Shown here: one piece after another, positions 34,269 through 43,080 of the stretch
Numbering within the stretch: position 1 is the stretch's first letter
Layout of the letters: every line of letters starts with the position of its first letter
Source of the DNA: Bdellovibrio sp. 22V
GTDB taxonomy: Bacteria; Bdellovibrionota; Bdellovibrionia; Bdellovibrionales; Bdellovibrionaceae
DNA length: 64,000 nt
Assembly (NCBI RefSeq): GCF_030169785.1
Contig: NZ_CP125854.1
Coordinates: 3,100,001-3,164,000, forward strand
Direction of reading: 5' to 3'
Made by a program: the position numbers and the translations under genes
The notes under the pieces: generated by a model
Seen by the model: only the letters and a program-made list of their open reading frames with translations
What the model was told of the DNA's origin: nothing
The model's database searches: none

Positions 34269-35057
34269 CTATCCGAGGATGGGGTTTGGAGTTGCTGTGG
34301 GGTCTTTGAGTTTGAGGCGGATTTCTAGAGGGAAATGGTCAGAGCTTACGATGGTGTGATGTACGCGGGCTTTGACGACGTCGAAGCCGCGCACGAAGAC
34401 GTGATCGAGTTTTAGCAAACGACCGTCGTCTTCGAGATCCAAGTGCTCGAGATTGAGATCGCGGAAAATACTCTTCATAATCATATAGCGCTTGAAATTC
34501 CAAGTATTAAAATCCCCAGCCAACACGATGGGGCCTCTGAACTCGGACATTTTCTCTGCGATTTCATAGAGAGAATCTGTAAAGGCACCTAAGGTCACAA
34601 AATTGAGAACGTGTGTGCAGACGAATAAAGCTTTCGTGCCGCCGAAATCATACTCGTTAAAAAGCGTCAGCTTGGGCGTGAGCCAGAAGAGTTCTCTTGT
34701 TTTGGCGCGGATAAAATCCACCGCTTGAGGATGCAACTTAGAACCTATAGCCACACCCGTGCTGCGCAGGTCTTTTTTATAGTGAAAACTCTGCGCTAAA
34801 TGCCACTCATAAGAAGAAAAACTTTCTTTCCAAATCCTAGGCATGCGCTGATCAATAATCGCCTCTTGAAGGAGAATAAAATCTTTCCCCTCCCCGAGCT
34901 TGCGGAAATCATTTTCAAAGATGTGAGCTTTTTGCCCTTTGTAGACATTCCACACGAAGATATCAAATTCCGAAGGCGGAGTGATAAGTGGTAAAGACTC
35001 CACTTCTCCGATCTTCATCAAAACTTTTTCCTTCGCAGGAATGACGTAAGGAACCAT
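34269..35057 (-). CDS. Endonuclease/exonuclease/phosphatase-family protein
   Basis: The 262-residue protein has the EEP-fold motifs VWNVYKG, LLQEAI (Mg-binding Glu), AGDFNTW and SSDHFPL (catalytic His/Asp). The family includes YafD-like proteins, nucleases and phosphodiesterases; the substrate is not known. No signal peptide is seen. It overlaps the last base of cysK, so both are in one operon. Confidence 0.85.
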   Translation of the reverse strand: MVPYVIPAKEKVLMKIGEVESLPLITPPSEFDIFVWNVYKGQKAHIFENDFRKLGEGKDFILLQEAIIDQRMPRIWKESFSSYEWHLAQSFHYKKDLRSTGVAIGSKLHPQAVDFIRAKTRELFWLTPKLTLFNEYDFGGTKALFVCTHVLNFVTLGAFTDSLYEIAEKMSEFRGPIVLAGDFNTWNFKRYMIMKSIFRDLNLEHLDLEDDGRLLKLDHVFVRGFDVVKARVHHTIVSSDHFPLEIRLKLKDPTATPNPILG

Positions 35058-36046
35058 TACTTCACTCGATTCAAGTACGCCTCATCAACGGTTGCAACTT
35101 GCAAAGCTTGCGCTTCTTGTCGCTCTTGCTCTGCAAGCAAAGTTGAAAGATAGCGTTCTGTATAACTTGGAATAATAACAACAATGTTTTTTCCGCGATT
35201 TTCTTCGCGCGATGCCTGACGAAGACCTGCGGCAATCGCAGCACCCGACGAAATTCCCACGGGAATTCCTTCTGTCTTGATCACTTCGCGCGCCACCTTC
35301 ATGGATTCTTCGGAAGAAACTTGCTCCACGCCATCAACGACGGAGCGATCCATCACCGAAGGCACAAAGCCCGCGCCGAGTCCTTGAATTTTATGCGGGC
35401 CGGGTTTGCCGCCCGAAAGCACAGGGCTTTCTGTAGGCTCGACTGCGATCATTTTGATCTTCGGATTTTTCGCTTTCAAAACCTGGCCAACACCGGTGAT
35501 TGTCCCAGAAGTTCCTACGCCACTGATCACCATGTCGACTTTACCGTCAGTGTCTCTCCAGATTTCAAGAGCAGTGGTTTCTTTGTGAATCTCGGGATTT
35601 GCTTTATTATCGAATTGCGCCGGCATCCAAGCGTTGCCTGTTTTATCGATCAACTCCATCGCCTTCGCAATGGCCCCTTTCATTCCAAGAGGCCCCGGAG
35701 TCAAAATAATTTTCGCTCCCAAAAGAAGCAACAGCGTTCTGCGTTCTGCTGACATCGTCTCTGGCATCACGAGAGTTAAAGGATAACCTTTGGCCGCCGC
35801 GACGAAAGCTAAAGCAATGCCGGTGTTGCCGCTTGTGGGTTCGATGATCTGCATTCCTGGCTTCAATTTTCCAGTAAGCTCTGCGTCTTCCACCATCGCA
35901 AGGCCGATGCGGTCTTTCACAGAACCAAGAGGATTAAAAAATTCCAACTTCAAAAGAAGTTTTCCTGGCAAATTCTTGCCGATCCTTTGCATTTCCACCA
36001 AGGGGGTTTGACCAATTGTCTTTGTGATATCAGAATATATTTTCAT
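35057..36046 (-). CDS. cysK: Cysteine synthase A
   Basis: The 329-residue enzyme has the PLP lysine in NPLGSVKDRIG (about residue 44), the substrate loop TSGNTGIALA and the phosphate-binding GVGTSGTITGVG. It makes L-cysteine from O-acetylserine and sulfide in the cytosol. The final 30 residues (LLAEQERQEAQALQVATVDE) extend slightly past the usual end. It is followed directly by the EEP-family gene. It is well supported as the CysK/CysM family; the A type is preferred by overall similarity. Confidence 0.94.
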   Translation of the reverse strand: MKIYSDITKTIGQTPLVEMQRIGKNLPGKLLLKLEFFNPLGSVKDRIGLAMVEDAELTGKLKPGMQIIEPTSGNTGIALAFVAAAKGYPLTLVMPETMSAERRTLLLLLGAKIILTPGPLGMKGAIAKAMELIDKTGNAWMPAQFDNKANPEIHKETTALEIWRDTDGKVDMVISGVGTSGTITGVGQVLKAKNPKIKMIAVEPTESPVLSGGKPGPHKIQGLGAGFVPSVMDRSVVDGVEQVSSEESMKVAREVIKTEGIPVGISSGAAIAAGLRQASREENRGKNIVVIIPSYTERYLSTLLAEQERQEAQALQVATVDEAYLNRVK

Positions 36047-36193
36047 ATGTTGCCTGCTCGTCGGTTACATACAGTTTAGCCGGGCTTTTGACAGTAAAAA
36101 TGGCCCTTGTTTAATGATACTCCCTGAGGCGCGGCGATAAAAGTTTAAGTTGAATAAATTTGCGTTCTATTTGTGTTTATAAAGGAGCCCGTG

Positions 36194-36616
36194 ATGTCGA
36201 CCCAACCTTATACTAGCTCTGTCACTACTCACTGTTTCCGTTTGAGACCCGGCCAAGACCTCAAAAAAGAGCTTCTCTATTATTGCCAAATGCATCATCT
36301 GCATGCGGCCTGCGTAATTTCCAGTGTCGGGAGCCTCACGAAGGCACACATTCGCTTGAGTGGTGGCAAAGACGTCGTGGAGTTTCAGGGGCCCTTTGAA
36401 ATCATCTCGCTCAATGGAACCTTGAGCGCTGAAGGAATTCATTTGCATGTTTCTTTGTCGAACTTTGAAGGCGATGTGATTGGCGGGCACTTGATGGATG
36501 GATGTGAAATCTACACGACCGCGGAGATTGTGTTACTTGAAAACGTAGACCTGTCTTTCACGCGCGAGATGGACGGACATACGGGGTATAAGGAGCTGAT
36601 CGTTAAGCAGCGATAG
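36194..36616 (+). CDS. PPC/DUF296-domain protein
   Basis: The 140-residue protein is a single PPC (plants and prokaryotes conserved, DUF296) domain: FRLRPGQDLKKELLYYC, ISSVGSLTKAHIRL, ISLNGTLS and HLHVSLSNFEGDVIGGHL. The His-rich HLHVSL and GGHL patches are the metal/trimer region. In bacteria this domain stands alone and has no agreed function, while in plants it is joined to AT-hooks. I chose the ATG at 36194 with AAAGGAG six bases upstream. Confidence 0.88.
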   Translation: MSTQPYTSSVTTHCFRLRPGQDLKKELLYYCQMHHLHAACVISSVGSLTKAHIRLSGGKDVVEFQGPFEIISLNGTLSAEGIHLHVSLSNFEGDVIGGHLMDGCEIYTTAEIVLLENVDLSFTREMDGHTGYKELIVKQR

Positions 36617-36631
36617 TTTTTCGCCGAAAAA

Positions 36632-36892
36632 TTAAGCGCTATACTTCTTTGCGTATTGTTTCAATACTTCTCGCATAAGGCGCTGATATTTATTTCCAGT
36701 TTTTTCTGCCTGAGTTCGAAAGAAATCAAGCGTGGTTCCTTCGATCTCGATTGTGATTTTCACTTTATCGTCTGTGGCAAAGAGAACCTCTGGAGGTGGC
36801 AAAAAATCTTCCATTTTTTCGACTTTGCCAATTGGCGCCTCGAATTGTTCTGATGAATACTTAGATCTTCTTTTTGCTGATTTCTTTTTCAT
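36632..36892 (-). CDS. brnA: BrnA-type antitoxin
   Basis: The 86-residue protein has a basic N-terminus (MKKKSAKRRSKYSSEQ) and a C-terminal ribbon-helix-helix-like segment (VKITIEIEGTTLDFFRTQ, QRLMREVLKQYAKK). It starts at 36892, inside the 3' end of the toxin gene, so the two are translated together. BrnA neutralises BrnT and represses the operon through its ribbon-helix-helix. This is the expected order for brnTA, toxin first. Confidence 0.85.
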   Translation of the reverse strand: MKKKSAKRRSKYSSEQFEAPIGKVEKMEDFLPPPEVLFATDDKVKITIEIEGTTLDFFRTQAEKTGNKYQRLMREVLKQYAKKYSA

Positions 36893-37169
36893 AAAATCTC
36901 TTCCATTTTCTCCAGCGACCAGCACCATATATTCTAATTCTTTTATGGATGACTTTAAATCGCACCGTCAAAATGTCTTCTCCGACTTTGCCTATACAAA
37001 AGTATCTAGACTCGTATTGGCTGTGGAGTTCATCAAAAATAAATATTCTATTGGGATCCCTGAATACGAATCTTGCTAACGAAAAATCAACACCGTGCTT
37101 ACGCACATTAACTTCTTCTTTTTCGAGATCCCATTCAAAAGATCCTCTTATTACTATTGTTTTTAGCAT
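36861..37169 (-). CDS. brnT: BrnT-type ribonuclease toxin
   Basis: The 102-residue protein belongs to the BrnT/DUF497 family: FEWDLEKEEVNVRKHGVDFSLA at the N-terminus, then FVFRDPNRIFIFDE, DILTVRFKVIHKRIRIYGAGR and a basic C-terminus. BrnT is a RelE-like RNase that stops translation in stress. The gene and its surroundings are AT-rich, which suggests horizontal transfer. Three direct repeats lie just upstream of the ATG, probable operator sites. Confidence 0.88.
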   Translation of the reverse strand: MLKTIVIRGSFEWDLEKEEVNVRKHGVDFSLARFVFRDPNRIFIFDELHSQYESRYFCIGKVGEDILTVRFKVIHKRIRIYGAGRWRKWKRFYEKEISKKKI

Positions 37170-37174
37170 ATAAC

Positions 37175-37210
37175 CATACTTTTATACATACTTTTTTACA
37201 TAGATTTTTT
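37175..37210 (-). promoter_or_regulatory. Three 12-bp direct repeats upstream of brnT
   Basis: CATACTTTTATA, CATACTTTTTTA and CATAGATTTTTT follow each other without gaps at 37175, 37187 and 37199. They start 6 bases upstream of the brnT ATG. Iterated sites with such a period are typical for ribbon-helix-helix repressors, so this is probably where BrnA binds. Confidence 0.55.
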
Positions 37211-37387
37211 AAGGATAGAGCAAAAGTTCGTCATTTCGCTGAGAATATATATGTCCGCAGAAATGTGGAATTTCGCATATTCTTGCCAAGGTTTTTGACA
37301 GTGCTTCCACCCTTGAAACACCTCACGAAGTTCGCTGGTAACATCTCGGCGACTTCGCGATAATATTTGTCAGCGGAGGACCACTTC

Positions 37388-37855
37388 ATGATGAAGGTAT
37401 TCTTTATATTTCTGCTTCTATTGTCTCTTCTTGGAATCGAACACGCTCACGCAACGAATGCACTGGGCGTTGTTCTTGGTGACCCTACCGGGGTTTCTGG
37501 GAGAATGGGTCTAGATAATGCTCACTCGCTGGAAGGAGCTGTGGCTTTTTCATTGGGTAAGGATGAGGATTTGCACTTGCATGCGACCTATCTTTGGGAC
37601 CGGGCACGCTCATTTAACGTTGAAGGTGGCGGACCTCTTGAGATGTATTACGGCCTTGGTGTTCGCTTGATCACATTCGACGGCGGCAAACATGACGGCG
37701 AAGTTGCGATCGGACCGCGTGCGCCTCTAGGCTTGCTTTACAACTTTAATAATCCTGATATCGAGCTTTTTGGTGAAATTTCCGTCGCATTGGATCTCAC
37801 GCCGGAAACCGATGTCGATTTGGATTTAGGTATCGGCGTTCGCGTGCGCTTTTAG
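37388..37855 (+). CDS. Small outer-membrane-type protein
   Basis: The 155-residue protein has a signal peptide (ending EHAHA) and a mature part of short beta strands with glycine turns (NALGVVLGDPTGVSG, MYYGLGVRLITF, LDLGIGVRVRF). It ends in Phe. This resembles a small beta-barrel or DUF3996-like protein. GGAGG precedes the ATG at 37388. The 217-base gap upstream holds the brnT operator and otherwise nothing clear. The function is unknown. Confidence 0.72.
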   Translation: MMKVFFIFLLLLSLLGIEHAHATNALGVVLGDPTGVSGRMGLDNAHSLEGAVAFSLGKDEDLHLHATYLWDRARSFNVEGGGPLEMYYGLGVRLITFDGGKHDGEVAIGPRAPLGLLYNFNNPDIELFGEISVALDLTPETDVDLDLGIGVRVRF

Positions 37856-37906
37856 TTCGGGGGCCTTCTTAAAAAGATGTAGCCATGCTTTGCTAAAAGT
37901 TTAACA

Positions 37907-39034
37907 ATGAGAGCACAGAAAGTTGTTCTCATGCCGAAAAAAATTCTGCAAATCTGCCTTTCATCTTCATGGGGCGGCCTGGAAATGGTCGCCTTTGAGA
38001 CTGCGGAGAAATTGAACTCTTCGGAGTACCGTTGTGTTACTTTCGCACCGGCAAATTCACCTCTGGCGCAACGCCTTTTAAAAAATGGTCTTCCTGTCAT
38101 CGAAACTTCTTCGCGCCGCAAATCCTCATGGGCCAACGTTCAGAAATTGCGCTCTTTGATCATCGAAGAAAAGATTGAAAGCATTTTGGTTCAGCATCTT
38201 GGAGACTTGTTTTTGCTACGTTTAGCAATGTGGGGCTTCCATTCTCCCCGTGTAATTGGTTTTTCTCATACGTTTGTTGGAGTCTCCAAAAGAGACTTCT
38301 ATCATCGCTGGCTCTATCGTTTACTGAACAAACTGATTGCACTCACGCCATCCCATGCACAAAATCTGCGGGAACATATCGCCATCGACCCAGAAAAAAT
38401 CGTGGTTATTCCTAATTCTGTAGACACAGAGAAATTCTCTCCGAACAAGCGCAGTGAAAAAATCCGTCATGAGTTCGATCCTTCGGGAAAATGCTGTTTG
38501 ATTGGACTCGTTGGGAGATTAGATAAAGCGAAGGGGCAAAAGCTTCTTATTGAAGCGGCGGCGCTTTTGAAAAAAGACCATGAAGTTTTTGATTTTAAAA
38601 TCATTCTTGTAGGAGCGGAGACTTTAAATGAACCCGGCATTTTAAAAAATCTTGAAGCATTTACTAAAGAGTTGAGTCTTGAAAAGAATGTAATCTTCAC
38701 GGGCCATCGTGAAGATGTTCCAGATATCATGGCCTCTTTGGATGTCGTTGTGATGGCGTCAGATGCGGAGACCTTTGGGCGCGTGATTATTGAAGCGATG
38801 GCAAGTGGAAGTGCCATTGTCGCTACTGACGCTGGCGGCGTTATCGACATAGTTAAACACGAAAATACAGGCCTTCTTTTTAAACCTAGAGACAGCCGAG
38901 GTCTCGCAAAAGCTCTTTACACCTTGAGCACGGATACAGTTATAAGAAACAAGCTTGCAAAGACCGGTTACGAACAAGCGTTAAAAACGTATTCCAATCA
39001 TATAGTGTTAAAAAAACTAAACGCGCTCTTCTAA
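37907..39034 (+). CDS. GT4-family glycosyltransferase
   Basis: The 375-residue GT-B enzyme has SSSWGGLEMVAFETAEKL near the N-terminus, NSVDTEKFSP at the domain joint, GRLDKAKGQKLLIEA for the donor domain and ASDAETFGRVIIEAMASG with the EX7E-type motif. It transfers a sugar from a nucleotide donor in polysaccharide or LPS synthesis. An ATG at 37931 (MPKKILQIC) may be the true start; neither start has a strong ribosome binding site. It is the first gene of the large polysaccharide region. Confidence 0.87.
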   Translation: MRAQKVVLMPKKILQICLSSSWGGLEMVAFETAEKLNSSEYRCVTFAPANSPLAQRLLKNGLPVIETSSRRKSSWANVQKLRSLIIEEKIESILVQHLGDLFLLRLAMWGFHSPRVIGFSHTFVGVSKRDFYHRWLYRLLNKLIALTPSHAQNLREHIAIDPEKIVVIPNSVDTEKFSPNKRSEKIRHEFDPSGKCCLIGLVGRLDKAKGQKLLIEAAALLKKDHEVFDFKIILVGAETLNEPGILKNLEAFTKELSLEKNVIFTGHREDVPDIMASLDVVVMASDAETFGRVIIEAMASGSAIVATDAGGVIDIVKHENTGLLFKPRDSRGLAKALYTLSTDTVIRNKLAKTGYEQALKTYSNHIVLKKLNALF

Positions 39035-40885
39035 ATCTTGCGCCGGTTGGTATTCTTTAACCAAATCTCTTAAGATATTTCTGACATGAACCGAGTCCCC
39101 AACCTCGCAAGAGCGCTTCAGCTCCTCTAGTTTTGGGAACAATATGTGCTCCTCGATCATGTTTTCAACGGCTCTGCGAATTCGCGGATGGTGAGTCCGC
39201 TCCACATTTTCTCCGATAAGAAGCTCTTCATAAAGCTTTTCACCAGGTCTTAATCCAACAAACTCAATAGAAATATCACCGGAGCCTGTTTTTGGATCAC
39301 GCACTTCCAAACCGCTCAACTCAATCATCTTTTTAGCGAGGTCTACGATTTTAACGGGTTCCCCCATATCTAAGACAAATACGTCTCCCCCCGTTCCCAT
39401 CGCCCCTGCTTGCAAAACAAGCTGTGCCGCCTCTGGGATAGTCATAAAATAGCGAGTGACATCCGGATGGGTCACCGTTACAGGGCCTCCTGCCCGGATT
39501 TGTTCCCTAAACAAAGGGACTACCGAGCCAGAAGATCCCAAAACGTTTCCGAAACGAACCATCGTCACACGCGTTTTTCCCGAGCCTGCCGTTGAGATGG
39601 CTTGCAAGACAAGCTCAGCCAGTCTTTTTGTCGCCCCCATGACGTTTGTAGGTCGCACAGCTTTATCCGTCGAAATTAAAACAAAGTTTTCGACTCCGGC
39701 TTCAATACTAGCGGAAACACAACTCCAAGTACCGAAAACATTGTTTTTTAATCCAGCAATAACATTGGCTTCAACAAGGGGCACATGCTTGTAGGCGGCC
39801 GCGTGATATACAGTACCGATCTTGTACGTACGAATTACATTCAGAACGTGTTCACGATTTAGTACGTCGCCGAGAATGGGGTAAACTTTTAGACATGGAT
39901 GATGTCTTTTTAGGTCTTGTTCAATCTTATAGAGAGCATATTCACTTCGCTCAAAAAGAATGAGCGCTTCGGGCGAGTTTTGCGCTATTTGACGACATAA
40001 CTCTGCTCCGATGGATCCCCCAGCCCCAGTCACCAGAACCATTTTGTTGAGTATGCAACTCGCAATTAAGTCTTGATAAGGCGGAACTGGATCGCGCCCC
40101 AGAAGATCCTCGACTCCGACTTCACGGATGTCCTCAATACGCACTCGCCCATCAACAAGCTCACCCATACCAGGAAGGGTTTTAAGAACAATGTCTTTGC
40201 CTTCAAACTTTTGAATGACTTCGCGACGACGAGACCGCGTAGCCGATGGCATCGCAATGAGAAGCTGATGGCATTCACGTTCGGCCATAACCTGCAATGC
40301 ATCTTTAGGATCGTAAACGCGGATTCCCGCCACGTTCGTGCCTTGTAGTTCTTTATTATCATCAAAGAAAGCTACGGGCACAAACTCTGGACTCGATAAC
40401 AAAGCCAATGCCGTTTGCAATCCTGAACGTCCCGCACCATAGATAGCGACCTTCTGACGTCGATCGGATCTACTCTCCAAAGTTCTTAATACTCCTCTTG
40501 CCATAAAACGGCTCGAAGCGATGTAGGCGATGGCGATGATCCAGTATATGACAATCGAAGAGCGCGGAATACCTTCCACGCGTCCCATGACCACAGCCGC
40601 TGTCAGCATAAATACCGATAGCGTGACTCCGTAGAAAACGGTCGCGATAATTTTATCGTCCATATAACGAATAACAGCACGATAAAGTCCGACACGAATA
40701 AAAATTGGAACAGTCAGAAACGGAAGAACGATGAAAAGCCAATAGTAAGATGAAACTTCAGGATAAAAAGTGCCGAATCTCAATGCAATCGCAGAATACA
40801 ATGCCAAGGGAAGAAGCAAAACATCACAAAAAAGCATGATTAAAATTTTAGTTCTTCTTGGGAGTCCAGCGATTCGAACAAACAT
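39017..40885 (-). CDS. CapD/FlaA1-type membrane-bound sugar-nucleotide 4,6-dehydratase
   Basis: The 622-residue protein has four N-terminal transmembrane helices (to about 135), a first Rossmann fold (AIYGAGRSGLQTALAL) and a short-chain dehydrogenase domain with VTGAGGSIGAELCRQIA near residue 285. STDKAVRPTNVMGATKR carries the active-site lysine, with Met in place of the usual Tyr, as in the PglF/WbpM/CapD group. Members dehydrate UDP-GlcNAc to the 4-keto-6-deoxy sugar at the inner membrane. It overlaps the convergent glycosyltransferase gene by 18 bases. Confidence 0.92.
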   Translation of the reverse strand: MFVRIAGLPRRTKILIMLFCDVLLLPLALYSAIALRFGTFYPEVSSYYWLFIVLPFLTVPIFIRVGLYRAVIRYMDDKIIATVFYGVTLSVFMLTAAVVMGRVEGIPRSSIVIYWIIAIAYIASSRFMARGVLRTLESRSDRRQKVAIYGAGRSGLQTALALLSSPEFVPVAFFDDNKELQGTNVAGIRVYDPKDALQVMAERECHQLLIAMPSATRSRRREVIQKFEGKDIVLKTLPGMGELVDGRVRIEDIREVGVEDLLGRDPVPPYQDLIASCILNKMVLVTGAGGSIGAELCRQIAQNSPEALILFERSEYALYKIEQDLKRHHPCLKVYPILGDVLNREHVLNVIRTYKIGTVYHAAAYKHVPLVEANVIAGLKNNVFGTWSCVSASIEAGVENFVLISTDKAVRPTNVMGATKRLAELVLQAISTAGSGKTRVTMVRFGNVLGSSGSVVPLFREQIRAGGPVTVTHPDVTRYFMTIPEAAQLVLQAGAMGTGGDVFVLDMGEPVKIVDLAKKMIELSGLEVRDPKTGSGDISIEFVGLRPGEKLYEELLIGENVERTHHPRIRRAVENMIEEHILFPKLEELKRSCEVGDSVHVRNILRDLVKEYQPAQDLEERV

Positions 40886-41020
40886 TTAAAAACCCTTTAT
40901 TTGCCTAGCGCACCATAATGACATAACGAAAGAGGTTCAGCAACAAGTCGCGCCCAAGGGAGAGCCCCGTATTGACGCAGACTCCAATGAGCCAGTAGTC
41001 TGTCTTCCCAAGGAAGTATT

Positions 41021-41590
41021 ATGAAAAAACAGATTCTTGTCGTCGGAGCTGGCGGTCATTCTAAAGTCGTTACAGAAATCGTTAACATGTCTTCAGAGTG
41101 GGAGATTGTCGCATATCTCGACGAGCAACCTAAAGCCGACCTTTTTCTCGGAAAGCCGGTGTTTACATCTCTAGAAAGCCTGAAATTCCACTTCCCTGCC
41201 GTACGCTTCGCATTTGTGGCCATAGGACAGAATAACATCCGAAAATTGTGGCACGAAAGTCTTGAAAAAAATGACTACAATTTGCCTTGGCTCAAGCATC
41301 CTACAGCAGAGGTTTCCGCCTCTGCGCAGATAGGCTCTGGCACTCTCATAGCTGCAAAATCTTTTGTAGGTCCTGATGCCAAAGTCGGCCGCGGAGTTAT
41401 TGTCAATACGGCAGCGATTCTTGATCATGACTCCTCAATCGGAGATTTCTCACATCTTAGTCAGGGCGCCATCGCTTGTGGAGGAGCGCAGATTAGCGCA
41501 GAAGTTTTGATCGGGCCCGGCTGCATTCTGGAAAAGATGGCCGTAGCATCAGCAACAACGCCTGCAAATGACGTTGTGACAGCGCAATAG
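41021..41590 (+). CDS. PglD/NeuD-type sugar O- or N-acetyltransferase
   Basis: The 189-residue protein has an N-terminal Rossmann-like part with VVGAGGHSKVV and a left-handed beta-helix of hexapeptide repeats (ASAQIGSGTLIAAKSFVG, VGRGVIVNTAAILDHDSSIG) with the catalytic His. PglD acetylates UDP-4-amino-sugars; NeuD-type relatives act on nonulosonic acids. AAGGAAGT precedes the ATG. It is followed by the PglC-like transferase, so a UDP-sugar is the likely substrate, but it could also serve the legionaminic route at 53-60 kb. Confidence 0.88.
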   Translation: MKKQILVVGAGGHSKVVTEIVNMSSEWEIVAYLDEQPKADLFLGKPVFTSLESLKFHFPAVRFAFVAIGQNNIRKLWHESLEKNDYNLPWLKHPTAEVSASAQIGSGTLIAAKSFVGPDAKVGRGVIVNTAAILDHDSSIGDFSHLSQGAIACGGAQISAEVLIGPGCILEKMAVASATTPANDVVTAQ

Positions 41591-41640
41591 CGCATTTTCT
41601 AGTCAATTGAAAAAAATGAATGTAGGTTTTTAAACGACTT

Positions 41641-42204
41641 ATGAGCAAACGTATTCTCGATCTACTTTTATGTTTTATTGCCTTTTTATTTTTAGGCATC
41701 CCTCTAATTCTCGTTTTCATTGCCGTAAGGCTGACATCCAAAGGCCCCGCGCTTCACTGGTCCAAACGCATCGGTCAGAACAACGAAATTTTTCTGATGC
41801 CTAAGTTTAGATCCATGCGCGTGAACACTCCGCAAGTGGCTACCCACCTTCTGACGGATCCGAGCCAGTACCTCACGCCCATCGGCGGATTCATCCGCAA
41901 AACAAGTTTGGATGAACTTCCGCAGCTACTCTCGGTCCTCAAAGGTGATATGAGTTTTGTCGGGCCACGCCCGGCACTCTTTAATCAAGACGATTTACGC
42001 GATCTTCGCACTCAATATGGGGTTCAAAAACTCAAGCCTGGAATTACTGGCTGGGCGCAAGTTAACGGGCGAGACGAACTGCCTATTCCTGTGAAGGTGG
42101 AGTTCGACAAGTATTATCTTGAACACTGCTCTATTGGTCTCGATATAAAAATTCTTTTTCTTACAGTTCTAAAAGTTCTAAAACGTGATGGCGTTAGCCA
42201 CTAG
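41641..42204 (+). CDS. PglC-type initiating phosphoglycosyl transferase
   Basis: The 187-residue protein has a single N-terminal re-entrant hydrophobic helix ([21 protein letters not shown]) and the monotopic transferase domain with MPKFRSMR, the Asp-Glu dyad in [18 protein letters not shown] and [13 protein letters not shown]. It moves a sugar-1-phosphate from UDP-sugar to undecaprenyl phosphate and so starts repeat-unit assembly. The next gene starts 6 bases after its stop. Confidence 0.93.
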   Translation: MSKRILDLLLCFIAFLFLGIPLILVFIAVRLTSKGPALHWSKRIGQNNEIFLMPKFRSMRVNTPQVATHLLTDPSQYLTPIGGFIRKTSLDELPQLLSVLKGDMSFVGPRPALFNQDDLRDLRTQYGVQKLKPGITGWAQVNGRDELPIPVKVEFDKYYLEHCSIGLDIKILFLTVLKVLKRDGVSH

Positions 42205-42210
42205 GATGTC

Positions 42211-43080
42211 ATGAAGAAAAAAGTTCTCCTTACGGGAGCCACAGGTTTTGTTGGAAGTAATTTTTTAAAACGTCATGGGAATGATTTCGACATCACTTGT
42301 TTGGATCTTCGCAAAGTTGCCTTAGAGTCGACTTCCTTTGCAGGATGTGACAGTCTGGTTCACTGTGCAGCCTTGGTTCATCAAATGCAAGGCGCTCCCG
42401 AGCAAGAGTACTTTAAGGTCAACTATGAATTGACAAAAGCTCTTGCAGAAAAAGCAAAACAAGAAGGCGTAAAACATTTTATCTTTATTAGCACAGCGCA
42501 CGTTTATGGCGACTCTGGAAGCCTCACAGATCATCAAACACGGCTTACTGAAGAGACCGTCTGTCACCCGCATGATCCTTATGGACGAAGCAAATTAGCG
42601 GCGGAGGAATTCCTGTTAACGGTGCAATCCAATGACTTCACGGTGTCGATTATTCGTCCTCCGATGGTCTACGGCAAAGGTGCCAAAGGCAATATCGTAA
42701 GCTTGGCAAAACTTATTAAACTCTGCCCTCTTCTGCCTTTGGACTATACGAAGAATAGAAGAAGTATCGTTTTCGTCGGGAATCTCTGTCACTTCATCGC
42801 TTTGACTGTCGAAAAGAAGGCACCTGGAATACTTCTACCACAGGATGCTGAGGCCGTTTCGATCAGCACGCTCGTTAAGGAGATTGCAGGAGCCATGGAT
42901 AGAAAAGTCGTTCTTTTTTCCGTCCCCAGCTTTTTATTAACTCTGATTTTCAAAGCCTCAAAAAAACTCTCTCTACGGCTTTTCGGTTCACTTGCCATGG
43001 ACAGTAGCGCTAGCAATAAGAAGTTAGGATACACGGCGAAGTATTCAACAAGAGAAGGACTGAGAGAGCTTGTTACTTAG
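42211..43080 (+). CDS. NAD-dependent sugar epimerase/dehydratase
   Basis: The 289-residue extended short-chain dehydrogenase has GATGFVGSNF at the N-terminus (NAD binding) and the catalytic YGRSKLAAEEF (YxxxK) near residue 127. The closest group is WbpV/WbpP- and Gne-like epimerases and reductases of 4-keto sugars in O-antigen clusters, often beside a PglC- or WecA-like enzyme. The exact reaction cannot be set. Its stop overlaps the convergent gene by 8 bases. Confidence 0.87.
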   Translation: MKKKVLLTGATGFVGSNFLKRHGNDFDITCLDLRKVALESTSFAGCDSLVHCAALVHQMQGAPEQEYFKVNYELTKALAEKAKQEGVKHFIFISTAHVYGDSGSLTDHQTRLTEETVCHPHDPYGRSKLAAEEFLLTVQSNDFTVSIIRPPMVYGKGAKGNIVSLAKLIKLCPLLPLDYTKNRRSIVFVGNLCHFIALTVEKKAPGILLPQDAEAVSISTLVKEIAGAMDRKVVLFSVPSFLLTLIFKASKKLSLRLFGSLAMDSSASNKKLGYTAKYSTREGLRELVT

